A stretch of DNA of 64,000 nt, taken from the NCBI GenBank assembly GCA_039621445.1, contig CP154955.1:10156241-10220240 (forward strand), written 5' to 3'. Below the pieces are notes generated by a model that did not search any database, had not been told where the DNA came from, and worked only from the letters and a program-made list of their open reading frames with translations. Within the stretch, counting starts at the first letter, position 1, and each line of letters begins with the position of its first letter. The position numbers and the translations under genes were made by a program. The stretch comes from Euglena gracilis (lineage: Eukaryota; Euglenida; Euglenophyceae; Euglenales). This document shows, piece after piece, positions 40,476 through 51,353 of the stretch.

Positions 40476-41489
40476 TTCTTTCAGTGCCAGTGACACCTGC
40501 CCAAGACTGTCCTTGGACCCCCCCCCCTTGTCATCCCCCCTCCCAGACCCCCAGAGACCATTGTTGGGGAAATAACTGCTCCCCTAAGTTGTAGTTATTC
40601 AACGATGACTTTATAACCCTTCGTGGACAGAACACTGATTTCCACAACATTCAAATCTGAGGATGATTTAATCTATTTCCATTTCTGGGAGAATCATTCC
40701 TTCGGGGGGAGGGGATTATTGTGACAGTTGCTCGAGGGAGAGTTTTGCTTTCGCCAAACGTTCTTTCCTATGGAACTATGGAATGAAGGGTTCCGCTTCA
40801 TGTGCGTTTATGCAAATGGGCTGAAAATCCGTTCTCAATGCATCAGTTCGAAAATATTTCGGGTGTTTTTGATGCTGTTTTTCGGCGATGCTGGAGTGGT
40901 GTCGGGTGGAATTTTCCTTGGGCAACTTCCGCCGCCTCTGGAGAATTTCATTCTGCAATTTTTGTTTTCACTTTTTAGAATTTTGAATCCGTTAAGGTTC
41001 AGGGGTGACCCAAAAGGCCTGCCAAGCGGTAGAGCTCGTGCTCCGTGCATGTCTCCGTGCTTCCCCGGCAGTAGAACCCACCTGCTGCGGTGGCTCACGC
41101 AGCCCACCGCCCCGTGGTTTCTCACAGTTTTCCCAAACCTTCTCCAAACCGAAGAATCGCCCTATCCCAACCCCCAGTGTTGAGGTGATGTGCCCATTGG
41201 AGTCTGTGTGCTTTTGTTGAGCTCACCCCCTCCCCCAAGCTGTCCCCCTATCTTCTGCTTTCTGTGTCTCTTTTCTTCTGTGTTTGCAACCTGAGCTGTC
41301 TTTCAAAATAATTATTTGCATCAATAACGTTCCTTTCAGTCATTCCATTTTCTCGGATTTCATTTACGTTGAGGTCTAAATGTTTGAACGGTGGTGGCGA
41401 TTGTCACAGTACAGTTGCTGTGCTTGCTGATGGTTGTGGCACGGAACTGGTGTCCGCAGAAGTGGCAGTCGGGGGCTGCTGGACCCCCC

Positions 41490-41700
41490 CCCCCGGGTGC
41501 GCCATGGGTCAGATTTTGACCTTTCCAAAGGCCGGGCCGGAATTTTTTTCAAGAGTTTTTCGGCCGATGGTGGCTGGATTTTGGGTGGGTGGGTGGGTGG
41601 GTGGGTGGGTGGTTGACCTCCCCCCGGGGCAAGGGGGGGGGACGTGGGTGGGTGGGTTTTCAACAGGGTGGGTTTGGGCCGGGACAAAGTGCCCCCCGGG
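41490..41700. repeat. Dispersed repeat with GTGCGCCATGGGTCAG
   Basis: The repeat starts with a C run and GGGTGCGCCATGGGTCAG, has CCAAAGGCCGGGCCGG, a GGGT microsatellite, then GGACAAAGTGCCCCCCGGG. Related segments are at 28196-28400 and, inverted in part, near 52680-52745. Confidence 0.45.
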
Positions 41701-41766
41701 TGTCAATAAGTAAATTTTTATTTACAATCTGTTCGGTATCATGGTTTGTCATTTGATCTCCATGCA

Positions 41767-41963
41767 GGTTGCCAAGTGTACATACCTTTAGAAGGCTGTT
41801 TGGGAGGGACCTGAGGGTTGCTAATGCGTCCCTCTCATTGCCAGTGCCAAGGTATCAGCCATGCAAAACATATGCAAGAAAATGGTTATCAAAGCAATTT
41901 TCTTCACCATGGGGAAAATTTTGGGACGATGCCATGCGAAAGCAAGCGGAACGGAGTGAATAA
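41767..41963 (+). CDS. Possible terminal exon, unrecognised
   Basis: After CATGCAG the frame reads LPSVHTFRRLFGRDLRVANA, continues QPCKTYARKWLSKQFSSPWG and ends RKQAERSE with a stop. The basic, aromatic composition looks like a real protein end. No family was recognised. Confidence 0.35.
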
Positions 41964-43545
41964 GCTAAGGTGGAAATTTCCCGGGGGGTGGGGGGGGGTA
42001 GGTGACGACCTCATGGGGCAACAATCTCTCCGGGGGGTAAATACGCCGGTGGAGTCTGAAGGTGACATCCTCCAAAAGATCTTTTAGAATTGTGGCTTGT
42101 TCTCAATTTTTATTCTATTTTTCAATTGTCCTGCTGTTTGCCAGGGCTGGGTGTTGGTCTGTTTATTTTTTTGTGCAGCTCACTCCGAACCTGAGAACTG
42201 GGGGGATAAAACCATATCCAAACACAGCTGACGACAAAGAAAGGTCCAAAAACGCTGTCCGCAAAAAAAATCACACCCCAGCTTGCCGGGAAAGGCTCGA
42301 TAGCCTTGACTGGTTCTCCGATTGATGGCTCCGGGCATGTCTCAAAAAGGTAAAGTTGTGGGGGTTTCCCCATCTGGCACCGCTTGTGCAACGCCTGTTG
42401 TGGCTTCTTTTGGGCGTGAGGTTTACATTTGGTGGCTGAATCAAAGCCCACGGCGGGGGGAGGGTATGTTTGGTATGTTTGGTATGTTTGGTATCTCTTG
42501 ATGGGAGGGGTTGAGGATCTGGCGTGTCCCCTGGCGCCGAAGGCACTGAGGCCCAAAAAATGGTCATTTTGAAAGGAGAATTGGCTGGGTCGGCAGGCAC
42601 CATTTCCAAAACCGATGCCCCCTGGTGAGGGGGGTGCTGTGTGCCATTCGTTGCCTGCCATGGTAGGCACGGAATGGCACAAGGCACCCCCCCCCCGGGG
42701 TTGGTGAGAAGAACGCAGGTTGCCTGCTGCCAGGAACTGCACCCTTACCAGCTGTTGCCCCTACGTTGTGGAGGCCAGTCCCGGCTTCCTTTTTTTGAAC
42801 CGGTTGCTGCCTCCTGGCAAAGAAATCTGGCATTCTGGCTGTGCTGAGCAATTCAATGTCCTCCCACCTGTGCATGAGAATAAGGTGGAGAAAGAAGGCC
42901 CAAAACAAACATGAAAAATGGTTGGTGTTTTTTTTTACCCAAATTTAAACAGCCCCTTGGTCGGATCGGCTGAAACCCGAATTTGAGCAACGTGTTGCTT
43001 AAATTTCGGGGGGGGGGGGTTGACCCTCTGGGTTCATATTTGACCAGTATTTTTCAGGACCCTCACAGGGTTTATTTTTGGGTGGATTTACATTTGGGCC
43101 GAAGAATTCAAACTCTCTTCCTCAAGTGGCGCCTCACAGCACTATTTCACCACCGACCAGATCGGAGTGGTTTCCAAGGGAATCAGTAACTGACAGCGGG
43201 CTTTTTATTCATTTTTCATTTTTTTCATTTTCAAGCATTTTTCGTGCTGGTGAAAATTACCCCCGCCCCCCGAAAAAGTATTAAAATGGGCAATTCAGCA
43301 AATTTCAAAAAAAATGTAAAATTGGATGGGAAGCCATAACGTCCAAAAATGCAACAAGATTTACAAGATGAAATCAGGGTCCCAGTATATCCATCAAAAT
43401 TTGGCTTGTTTTGGCCATGGTGGGTGTTATTTATGGGGGGGGTTGCTGTTCAAATAATGCATTTTTCCCCTTAATTTTTGTCCGGACTGTACGACCCTCA
43501 GTTGCCCCATATATACCTACACGCATCAACACCATACAAACCATT
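41964..43545. other. Non-coding stretch with an old repeat copy
   Basis: The stretch contains the second copy of the ~150-bp repeat at 42730-42905 and AT-rich unique sequence. Open frames show no splice-bounded, protein-like segment. Confidence 0.35.
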
Positions 43546-43547
43546 TA

Positions 43548-44420
43548 CCCGCGCCCCCCCGGGCAATTGACGCCCCCGGGCAATTGACGCCCCCGGGCAA
43601 TTGTCACCCCTGGCTGTGCCGGCCAATTTGTCACCCCGGGAAATTGTCACCCCCCTCCGTGCTGCCCGATTTGTCACCCCCCCCCCCCACAGAAGATGTT
43701 TGTGAACTTTCTTTTCGCCGACACGACTCGATTGATCCTCTATTTCGCTACAACATGCTGAGAAATGTCACATACCCGCGCCCCCCCGGGCAATTGACGC
43801 CCCCGGGCAATTGACGCCCCCGGGCAATTGACGCCCCCGGGCAATTGTCACCCCTGGCTGTGCCGGCCAATTTGTCACCCCGGGAAATTGTCACCCCCTT
43901 CCGTGCTGCCCAATTTGTCACCCCCATTTGCAGTATTGCATTGTGAACTTTATTTTCGCCGACAACTCGATTGATCTTCTATTTCGATACAACGTGCTGA
44001 GAAATCGCACACCAAACACTCTGTACAATATCACCACCATAGCTGCATTTTTGCTGTGTTCATTTGGTGTTTCCGATGGTGTTCTTGGTCATTTGGATTA
44101 ATGTGACTTACATGGGTGGGCAATTGACGCCCCCGGGCAATTGACGCCCCCGGGCAATTGTCACCCCCCTCTGTGCTGGCCAAATTGTCACCCCGGGAAA
44201 TTGTCACCCCCCTCCGTGCTGCCCGATTTGTCACGCGACAATTGCCCGGGGGGGGGGGGGCGGGTACCAAATCCGAAATATCATCATTCTTCTCGAAATT
44301 ATGCATTTTGCGTGTTCAATGGGGAGGGTCTCGATGCCTTACCTGCCGGCATTCAACTGCAGCTTGGTGATTTGGGAGATGCGGCATCAGCAAAGGAAGC
44401 TTTGGGCCTCCGGGCAATTT
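43548..44420. mobile_element. CAATTG-family MITE copy c, with a second copy inserted in it
   Basis: An outer copy starts after TA at 43546-43547 and runs to GAAATGTCACATA (43774). A complete second copy (43775-44264) then follows between TA (43773-43774) and TA (44265-44266). After it the outer copy appears to resume with CCAAAT, and later GCATTTTGCGTGTTCA, the words that follow CACATA in other copies, though strongly diverged. The 3' limit is approximate. Confidence 0.75.
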
Positions 44421-46205
44421 GCCACCGGGCAATGCTACGCCCCCCCCCCCTGCCCGCCCCCCGTCTATTTGACATCACCCATTTCAAATTGTTTGCCTCG
44501 GCACTTAGCCCTCAGGAGCTGGATTTCGGCATACTTAAACACTTGCCCGCATTGGGGGGGGGGGGAACAGACACGATGGGCGGCACAGATGGGGAAGAAT
44601 TATATCTTCTTCTCGAGCACTATTGATGTGATTCTGGGGAGGGAGTGCAACAATGGCCGTGCCGTGAAACGGTCGACCAAGAAGGTTTCCAGGGGGGGGG
44701 GCGACAGGAAGCGTTTCGCATGCGCATCGCATTTTTGCGCATTTTTCGTGGCACCTGCTTTTTGGCACATTTACGTGATTTCCACATTTTTCGCATTTTT
44801 TGTCCATTTTTGCAATTTTTTGCAAAAATTTGAAATTTTGCATTTTTTAAAACACTTTGCCTCATTATTCTACATAACATTGGGCCATTTTGCATGTTTT
44901 GGGTAATTTTTGCACGTGATTTTTGCGCACTCGGATGCAACTTTTTGCGCATTTTTCCTGCGCATTTTTTGCGCATTTTTTGCGCATGCGCAATGCGCCG
45001 AGGGCCGGGCGAGCTCATTTCAAGAAGGTTTAACAGGTCGGGAAAGGATTTGCTGAAACGACCCCCAGGGGTACACTAGCTAGCCATTTTGCTAGCCATG
45101 GATAAAGGCCACTAGCTGGAACCACCCCACCACAAAAGGGGGCCATGGGCTCCCTCATTGCAAAAATATTTTCCTCTAGCGTGGCGCGCCGAGGCAGAAA
45201 TGAGGTGAAAATTTAATATTGAGGGGGGGGGCTGATTTTGTTTTAAGAAACCCTAAAAATTGCCGAATTGGGGGCCAAAAAAATTCCTGTCACTGAGTTT
45301 TTTTTTTTCACCAGCTAGCCCTGCTAGCACACCCACTGGACAAATTTTGATCAGCTGCATCGCAGGTTCCAAAGATTAACAAAAAAAACTCATAGTACAA
45401 ATGCAAAGTACAAAAAAATGCTTCTCCCCCCATCACTTTAAATTGTATCGCACTGACCAAGGAAAAATCGCTTTGCGAAAGCGCCGAACGCACTTATGGC
45501 CAGTCCCCCCCCCCCCCCCCAGGACCCTGTCCCTGTCCTGGGGGGGCCTGGGGGGGGTCCTGGGGGGGGCCCCGCAATTTTGGCAAAATTTTTGCACCAC
45601 AAGATGAGGTTATTTGAAGACCGGGGGGGTCCGGGGGGGGGGGGCGGGCGGGCGGTAGCCCCCCCACAGGTAACGGCGCCGAAGGCGCCCGGAACTCCAC
45701 GGTCAGTGGGTCCTGTGGGTACCGCCCCCCGAAGGTAATGGGGGGGTCCTGGGGGGGGGGGGTGGGGGGTCCTGGGGGGGGGGGGAACTGGCCAAGACTC
45801 GCCGAACGAGAATTTTGACTAAAATAAATAACGATTAATTAATAAAATAAATATAATAAAATAATAATAAAATAATAAAATAAATAAATAAAATAAATAA
45901 AACAATAAAATAAATAATAAAATAAATATGAGAAGGGGTGGTGAGAAGGGTGTTCAGAAAATGGTGGGAAGGGGTGGGGGGTTGTTGGACCCCTTGTCCA
46001 CCACCCATTGGTGTGGGGGGATTCCCGTACAGGCATGACTGGGCGTGACTGGGTGTCAGAGAGAGGTCCCGGCCGACCCCCCCCCCCTGGGGGGTATACC
46101 CTGCCGAAGGCAGCGTTTTGCTGTGTTTTGGACCCCAAAATTGACACCCCAAAGCGAATTCCCCCAAAGCCCCCCCCCTCCCCCCAGAAGGTGAGTGGGT
46201 CTGTA
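44421..46205. other. Non-coding stretch with TTTGCGCATTTTT words and AAT repeats
   Basis: Positions 44700-45000 are rich in GCGCATTTTT words, and 45080-45110 repeats GCTAGCCAT. AATAAAATAA repeats lie at 45830-45930. No exon was recognised. Confidence 0.4.
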
Positions 46206-46214
46206 CCCCCCGGG

Positions 46215-46470
46215 TCCTAAACCCCCCCCCCCACTTATAACCCCCCCACTTATAACCCCCCCATCTCCCCCCCCCCCCTACTTATACCCCCCCCCTCGGG
46301 CCCAACCACTAAACCGTGACTTATAACCCCCCCCCCCGGAAGCCATGAGAAGGCAAAGAGAACCGCCAAGGCTGAAACCCCCCCACTTATAACCCCCCCC
46401 CCTCGGGGCCAACCACTAAACAGGATCCTATAACCCCCGGGGGGGTTATAAGTGAGGGGGGGGTTTAAAA
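46215..46470. repeat. Array of CACTTATAACCCCCC words with an inverted copy
   Basis: Five or more units of ACTTATAACCCCCC occur, two with CCAACCACTAAAC. The array is closed by GGGGGGTTATAAGTGAGGGG (46439-46462), the inverse of the unit. It could form a long stem or be the two ends of one element. Confidence 0.6.
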
Positions 46471-47079
46471 CCTAAAAACCTCAAACAAACAAACCTCTGC
46501 TGGGTGTGATTATTGGATGACCGTGGGTGCTTGGCTTTAAGGCAAACTGGTGTCCCGGGGAAACTCCTCCCCCAGAAATTGTAGTCCCTGAGAACCTGTC
46601 AGCGTCCCGTCCAGGGGTTGTTTTTTTTTGGGTCTTGGACCCCCTCCCCCAGGGGGGGAGAGGGGGGGTAGGGGGGGTGGGTCCCTTGGGCTCCCTCCCC
46701 CCAGGGGGGGGGTGGGGGTAGGGACTGGTGGATATATCTTTTTCGGCGCTGAAGGCGCCGAAAATTTTGAAAAGAGTTCTATGTTTAGCATTTTTTGGCA
46801 TTTTCGGGCAAAGTGGGTGGGACCCCCCCCCCCCCCGGGCAAAGGGGGGGGGGGGGGGCCCCCCCCCCCCCCCCCCGGGGGCCCCCACCCCAGGGGGTGG
46901 GTGGGTGAGTGCTGACCCCCTCCCCCTCCCCCCAGTTTTAAAAAAAAAACCCTGGTCCCGCCCGGGAAACTGCCAGGGTTCCCGGCACCGGCCAACCTGC
47001 CAAACGGGACAGTTTGCTCAAGGGGTGGGGGTTGCTGCCTGACTGCCCCCGCCTCCCCAGGCCCCCGAGCCCGCCGATG

Positions 47080-47130
47080 TATGCGGCACACGACCCGTTT
47101 GTGGACAGCGACGTCCCCGACCCGCAGGTG
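47080..47130 (+). CDS. Possible 5' exon: 'MYAAHDPFVDSDVPDPQ'
   Basis: An ATG follows CCCGCCG a short way after CCTCCCCAG. The frame MYAAHDPFVDSDVPDPQ ends at CAG|GTGGCT, a good donor, and stays open beyond it. It could be the first coding exon of transporter 2, since PDR proteins often have an acidic N-terminus. There is no direct evidence for this. Confidence 0.3.
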
Positions 47131-47545
47131 GCTACCCCCGACCCCTCGCTGTGCTACAGCCCCGTCACGTTCCAGCCAGACTCCATCCAGTCCCGCCCTT
47201 CAACGGCAAGGTTTTGGGAGCCATTGGGTCGCGGTAGGTTGTTGATTCGAAAGTGTTGCAGCCATCGCTTAAGCCGGAGGGGTCCAGCCAAACCTGCTCC
47301 AATGTTTTCCGGCCTCTGAGCTGACCAGGGGGTGTTTGAGCGTTGAGCGACGCTGTGGTGGTGTAAGAGGCGGGGATCCCCGCCAGGGTGGGGGTCGGGA
47401 GCGTGACCGGCGCCATGGTGTCCTCCCAGTGCAACCCCCTTCGCCGCCCTGCCCCCGCGTGGTCCGACGACAGCGATCCGTCGGCGCGCTGCCGCGCCGA
47501 CCCCCTCGCCGATCCGTGCGGCGATGACGGGCAGGCTCCCTTCTG

Positions 47546-47633
47546 CTATGTGATGTGGTGCCCCAGGATGCGGAGATGGAAGCAGGGTTTTGCAAATTGG
47601 GTGCCTAAGAGCAGGTATCACCACATCACATAG
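47546..47633. repeat. Perfect 15-bp inverted repeat with 58-bp loop
   Basis: CTATGTGATGTGGTG (47546-47560) is the exact reverse complement of CACCACATCACATAG (47619-47633). No flanking TA and no coding frame was tied to it. It may be a small element end pair or an RNA hairpin. Confidence 0.6.
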
Positions 47634-48261
47634 TATACACAACACCCAGCAGGTGTGCTTTGAACCCTACAATGGCTGTCTTGTTGACTTAGGATATTGA
47701 CTGAACGATGAGGGGAAGTGAACCCTGAAATTTGGCCGTGTGAGAAATTGGTGGTCCGTGTGGGCAAATGCACAAATGGACGGCGTGTGCAAATGCGCAC
47801 ACCAACCGCTTGTGTAACTGTGAAAGAGCCAGGTGTGCCATCCAAAATTGATGTATTTGCAAATTGTGAACGTGGGTGTGTTTTGCAAATGCAAAAATAG
47901 ACTTTTTGGTCGGTTTGCGCATCTGCGCACACCAACCATTTGTGCAACTGAACACACGTACCATTTGGATGGTGTGGCACAACAGCAGGTTGGAAATCCT
48001 TAAGTGCGAGGTGTTCCGTTAAATTCAAACACAAGAGAATGACCAGGCTGCAGGCCAGAATTTGGGAATCGGCAATTGAAGCTGTGAAAAACTGAAACAT
48101 CAATATAAACAACCTTTTCAGGTTTTATCCCGAAAAACTGAGTTTAGAAGTGCCCTTCACCCCCTGTATTTTAGTCCAAAAATGAGGCATAGTTCATTGG
48201 CGAAAAATTGAAATGTCTGCTGACTTAAAAATTTCTGTGTTCAGGGGGCCATGTAATGCAG

Positions 48262-48790
48262 GGGGGGGGGAAATTGATATCCGCAATTTTTCCGCAATTT
48301 CCGCAATTTTCCGCAATTTCCGCAATTTTCCGCAATTTTCCGCAATTTTTCCGCAATTTCCGCAATTTTTCCGCAATTTTTTCCCATTTTTTTTTCCGCA
48401 GAATTTTTTTCCCCCCACCGAAGATGGAAGATGCAATGAGTTCAAGCCATTCTTCAAATGGATCAACAGGTGTGCTATTGTGTTTTGTTGTTTTTTTTTT
48501 TTTTTTTTACCAATTTTTCTCACAGGTGCACCACTGGTCACAGGATTGGGTGCGTCCCACCTGTGCAAAAAACATCAAGCGTGTTGATTTGTGCTCGCCT
48601 GCATCGACGTGGGTGTTGCGGTGTTCTGAACCTCACACTTGAAAATTTCTAAGTCCCCCTCAGCAGAAATGTGTATACCCGATATCAATTTTTTTTTTCC
48701 GCAATTTTTTTCCGCATTTTTCCGTTTTTTCCGCAATTTTTTTCCGCAATTTTTCCGAAGGCCTCCGATATCAATTATTCCCCCCCCCTG
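48262..48790. mobile_element. 529-bp element with 10-bp target duplication
   Basis: TGTAATGCAG occurs at 48252-48261 and again at 48791-48800. The left end reads a G run, AAATTGATATCCGCAA; the right end reads GATATCAATTATT and a C run. The ends are therefore inverted. The interior has about 12 tandem CCGCAATTTT words. A 9-10 bp duplication fits Mutator-like elements. No transposase frame is present. A diverged relative is at 32666-33220. Confidence 0.65.
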
Positions 48791-48995
48791 TGTAATGCAG
48801 TACACTGACACGTTTCATTTGACCTTCTCAGACACAACTTACAACACCCTCACTTTGAGCACAACACCTCCACAATCTGCTCTACTCCTGTTTCGATCCT
48901 TCTCCTGTCTCAGAAGTCCCTGTTGCCAAGGCTCCAAAATGAATAAGAATATTGGTTGGTGCCCATAATTGCACGTATGGCATAAAGTCAGGCCC

Positions 48996-49118
48996 CCTTA
49001 CCTGGGTAAGGGGGGGGTAACGGGGGGGTAAGGGGTGGGTAAGGGGGGGGTAAGGGGTGGGTAAGGGGTGGGTAAGGGGGGGGGGGGAGGGGTGGGGAAG
49101 GGGGGGGTAAGGGGGGTA
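48996..49118. repeat. Array of GGGTAAGGGGT (cluster 1)
   Basis: About nine units of roughly 10-11 bp occur. Each contains GGTAAG, the consensus 5' splice-site sequence, and four-G runs that could form quadruplexes. A second cluster is at 49706-49802, on the other side of the exon at 49220. Confidence 0.85.
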
Positions 49119-49219
49119 TGAGGGAGTGAGGAGAAAGTGTATGGGGACGTTGTTGATTACGTTGGTTGACAAAACAGGATGGATTGCCTTTCTTATGGCA
49201 CCTTTGCAGTTTTCCCACA

Positions 49220-50549
49220 ATGGCAGTGAACACGAACACTGATGTGTTGTTTGGTTATGTATTGCAATATTTTGGTGCTTATTCCGAGTTATTGGAACAT
49301 GGACATCCTGAGAAACCTCTCAATCGCCTTGAGGTTGATCTACATGCGCAAGGGGTTATGGCAACCAAATTGGAAATTGTGGCAGCTTTGGTGAGGCTGC
49401 AGCGCAGTGGTTTTCTGGAGAAACCACTGCATGGCCCCAAGTATTTGCTTCCATTCACAATGAGGTACATGTTGTTTTGGAATTGCTTCTCCACGGTTTC
49501 CTGATCAGTTGCACGCTGCTTGTTGAATACGTCCCGCTCTTTGCCCTCAAAATTGACCAGAGACGAGGATGAGGTTTATTTTTTTTGCCGGGGGGTCCGG
49601 GGGGGGGGGGAGGCCCCCCCCCCCCCCGGCAATGGAGCAGTTCAATGGGTCCCGCTACTTGCGACCAAAATGATGCATCCGAAACATTTTTTGTCCCACA
49701 TGACTTGGGGTAAGGGGTGGGTAAGGGGTGGGTAAGGGGTGGGTAAGGGGTGGTAAGGGGGGGGGTAAGGGGTGGGTAAGGGGTAAGGGGGTGGTAAGGG
49801 GGCTTCACTTTGTGCCATGACTCCATAATTGTGAAAACCCGCCATTTTAATCGTTGATGGGCACATTTGTGCACACCAACCACCCAAACATCCCAGCAGC
49901 ATTCAATACAGGGGGTCCAGCACCACAAGCATACAAGGGAGATAATACCAGTGGTGTCACATCCATTTTCCAGCTCCAAACACACTGCCATTGGAGGCTC
50001 TCAGTTGTTTTTTAAGTGGTCGGTGTGCGCACATCGTCCATACGCACATTTGCGCACACCGACATCATTTGTGCTGTAGTATGAGTGCCACGGAGTCTTG
50101 AACATTCGTGGGGCATTGATGGACAACATGCCACCAATTCAACAGGAAACTGGTACCTCCCCCCCCCCCATGCCTGATGAACCCCCTTGCCCAATGAACA
50201 GGGGTGTTCGGACCGTCTAGATTGTCACCATATATTTTATCTACACAGAAACCGTACCCCAAGCCCAATGAACACCCCCCGTTCGGACCGTCTAGATTGT
50301 CACCGTAGTGTTCATTGGGCTTGGGGGGGGGGGGGAGGTAACAGTCCTCCTGTGTGCTGTTCCCCCATATCAACCCCCAGTGGCAGAATTCATGAGTGGC
50401 ATGTGCACTTCTACTCCTTTTGTAACCAACCTCAAAAACCTCCACAACGTGCCACAAAACTTCAGAAAGCAACCAAAGGGGTGGACCTACCACCCCGCCT
50501 CCAGAACACCACCTGGCGCTGGCAGTTGTCACACAGGGAATGGGGGGGG
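49220..50549 (+). CDS. Unrecognised two-exon gene start
   Basis: Exon 1 (49220-49464) begins ATG 11 bp after a CACCTTTGCAG acceptor and reads MAVNTNTDVLFGYVLQYFGA, then YSELLEHGHPEKPLNRLEVD, to LPFTM, with the donor ATGAG|GTACATG. Exon 2 (50381-50549) follows CAACCCCCAG. In the matching phase it gives HEWHVHFYSFCNQPQKPPQR then ATKLQKATKGVDLPPRLQN. Phase 2 of the donor fits the acceptor. Codon use is less GC-rich than in the transporters. A third exon may begin at 51058. No family was recognised. The gene sits among the second palindrome family, so it may be carried by an element. Confidence 0.5.
49706..49802. repeat. Array of GGGTAAGGGGT (cluster 2)
   Basis: The units have the same sequence and orientation as the cluster at 48996-49118, with some lengths altered by extra G. 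The array lies in the intron after the exon that ends at 49464. Confidence 0.85.
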
Positions 50550-50792
50550 GTACTGGGGTTTTGGTGTCTTTGTCGGTATTTTTTTTTTATTTTGGGGGGA
50601 TAGGCGCGGGGGTTTTCGTGTCATTCTGACCTCAAAAAAACAGCAAAAAAACACGTAATTCCTGGGGGAGCCGGTGCACAAAACGAGAAATTGCCCATGT
50701 TTTGTCCGATCCTGCTGCCTCTCACTCTCAGCCCTTGTGACGCCGGTGCTCAAATCGGTTTTTGGTCGGTTTGCAAAAATGCGCACATCGAC

Positions 50793-50819
50793 CAAAAGCT
50801 TAAGTGCGAGATGCGCCGG
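50793..50819 (+). repeat. Element end sequence, second family
   Basis: CTTAAGTGCGAGATGCGCCG then GCTAAG has the same plan as the right end of the 12-kb element (CTTAAGTGCGA... ending CGCCTAAG). It follows a palindrome at 50762 at the same short distance. A similar end is at 51328 (ending GCCTGAG) and a partial one at 47999. Confidence 0.6.
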
Positions 50820-51057
50820 CTAAGAAAAATAGGTAAAAAACGATGTTTGGCAATGAGCAAAACTTGTCTCACAAAATGCCGGTTTTTGCACATGGAAAAT
50901 GGGCAAAAGTAAAAAAAAAATGCCAAAAAGTCACCATTTTTGGCATTTTTACAGTTTTGGGTGGTTTTCTTTTGGATTTCCCCCCCCAAAAAAATCCCAA
51001 GGGGGGGTGGGGGGTTCCAGGTTTTTTGGGGGGGTTCTTGTTTTGAGGAGGGTTCAG

Positions 51058-51160
51058 GGGAAGGAAACAAGGAAGAGGTGATCCAAAAAGCTCAAAAGCT
51101 TATGTCCAGGAATGAAAGACCCACCACAAAAGGCTGGCAACCGCAAACCAAAGAACAGTA
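51058..51160 (+). CDS. Possible exon with strong donor
   Basis: The acceptor is GGAGGGTTCAG and the donor is AACA|GTAAGT. One frame reads NKEEVIQKAQKLMSRNERPT then TKGWQPQTKE. The phase does not join directly to the exon ending at 50549; another frame would end quickly as GKETRKR and stop. It may be the third exon of the gene starting at 49220. Confidence 0.35.
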
Positions 51161-51327
51161 AGTGTCACCGGGCAAATCAGGACAAAAAAGAAGCCCTGAA
51201 CCCCTGCAGCAAACCTCTCATTTGTCGCCAAAGCCTGCTTACATTTTTGGGTTTTTGGGGTCATATTTTGTCATTTTCATAAAAAAGGTCGATATGCGCA
51301 TTTGCGCACATCGACAAAGAAAAAAGC

Positions 51328-51353
51328 TTAAGTGCGAGATGCGCCGCCTGAGT
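51328..51353 (+). repeat. Element end sequence, second copy
   Basis: CTTAAGTGCGAGATGCGCCG then CCTGAG, directly after the palindrome at 51287-51316. It has the same orientation as the end at 50793, so the two are not a left/right pair. Confidence 0.6.

Larger units (their letters stand above)
39916..51316. repeat. Second palindrome family, TGCGCA-type core with GGTCGGT arms
   Basis: Copies lie near 39916, 39933, 39965, 40012, 40068, 47782, 47908, 49853, 50017, 50762 and 51287. Typical forms read GGTTGGTGTGCGCATTTG or GTCGATATGCGCATTTGC with the mirrored arm CACCGACC or CACATCGAC. The core is the same kind as in the 12-kb element but the arms differ. Ends like CTTAAGTGCGAGATGCGCC follow at 50793 and 51328. 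Confidence 0.7.
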
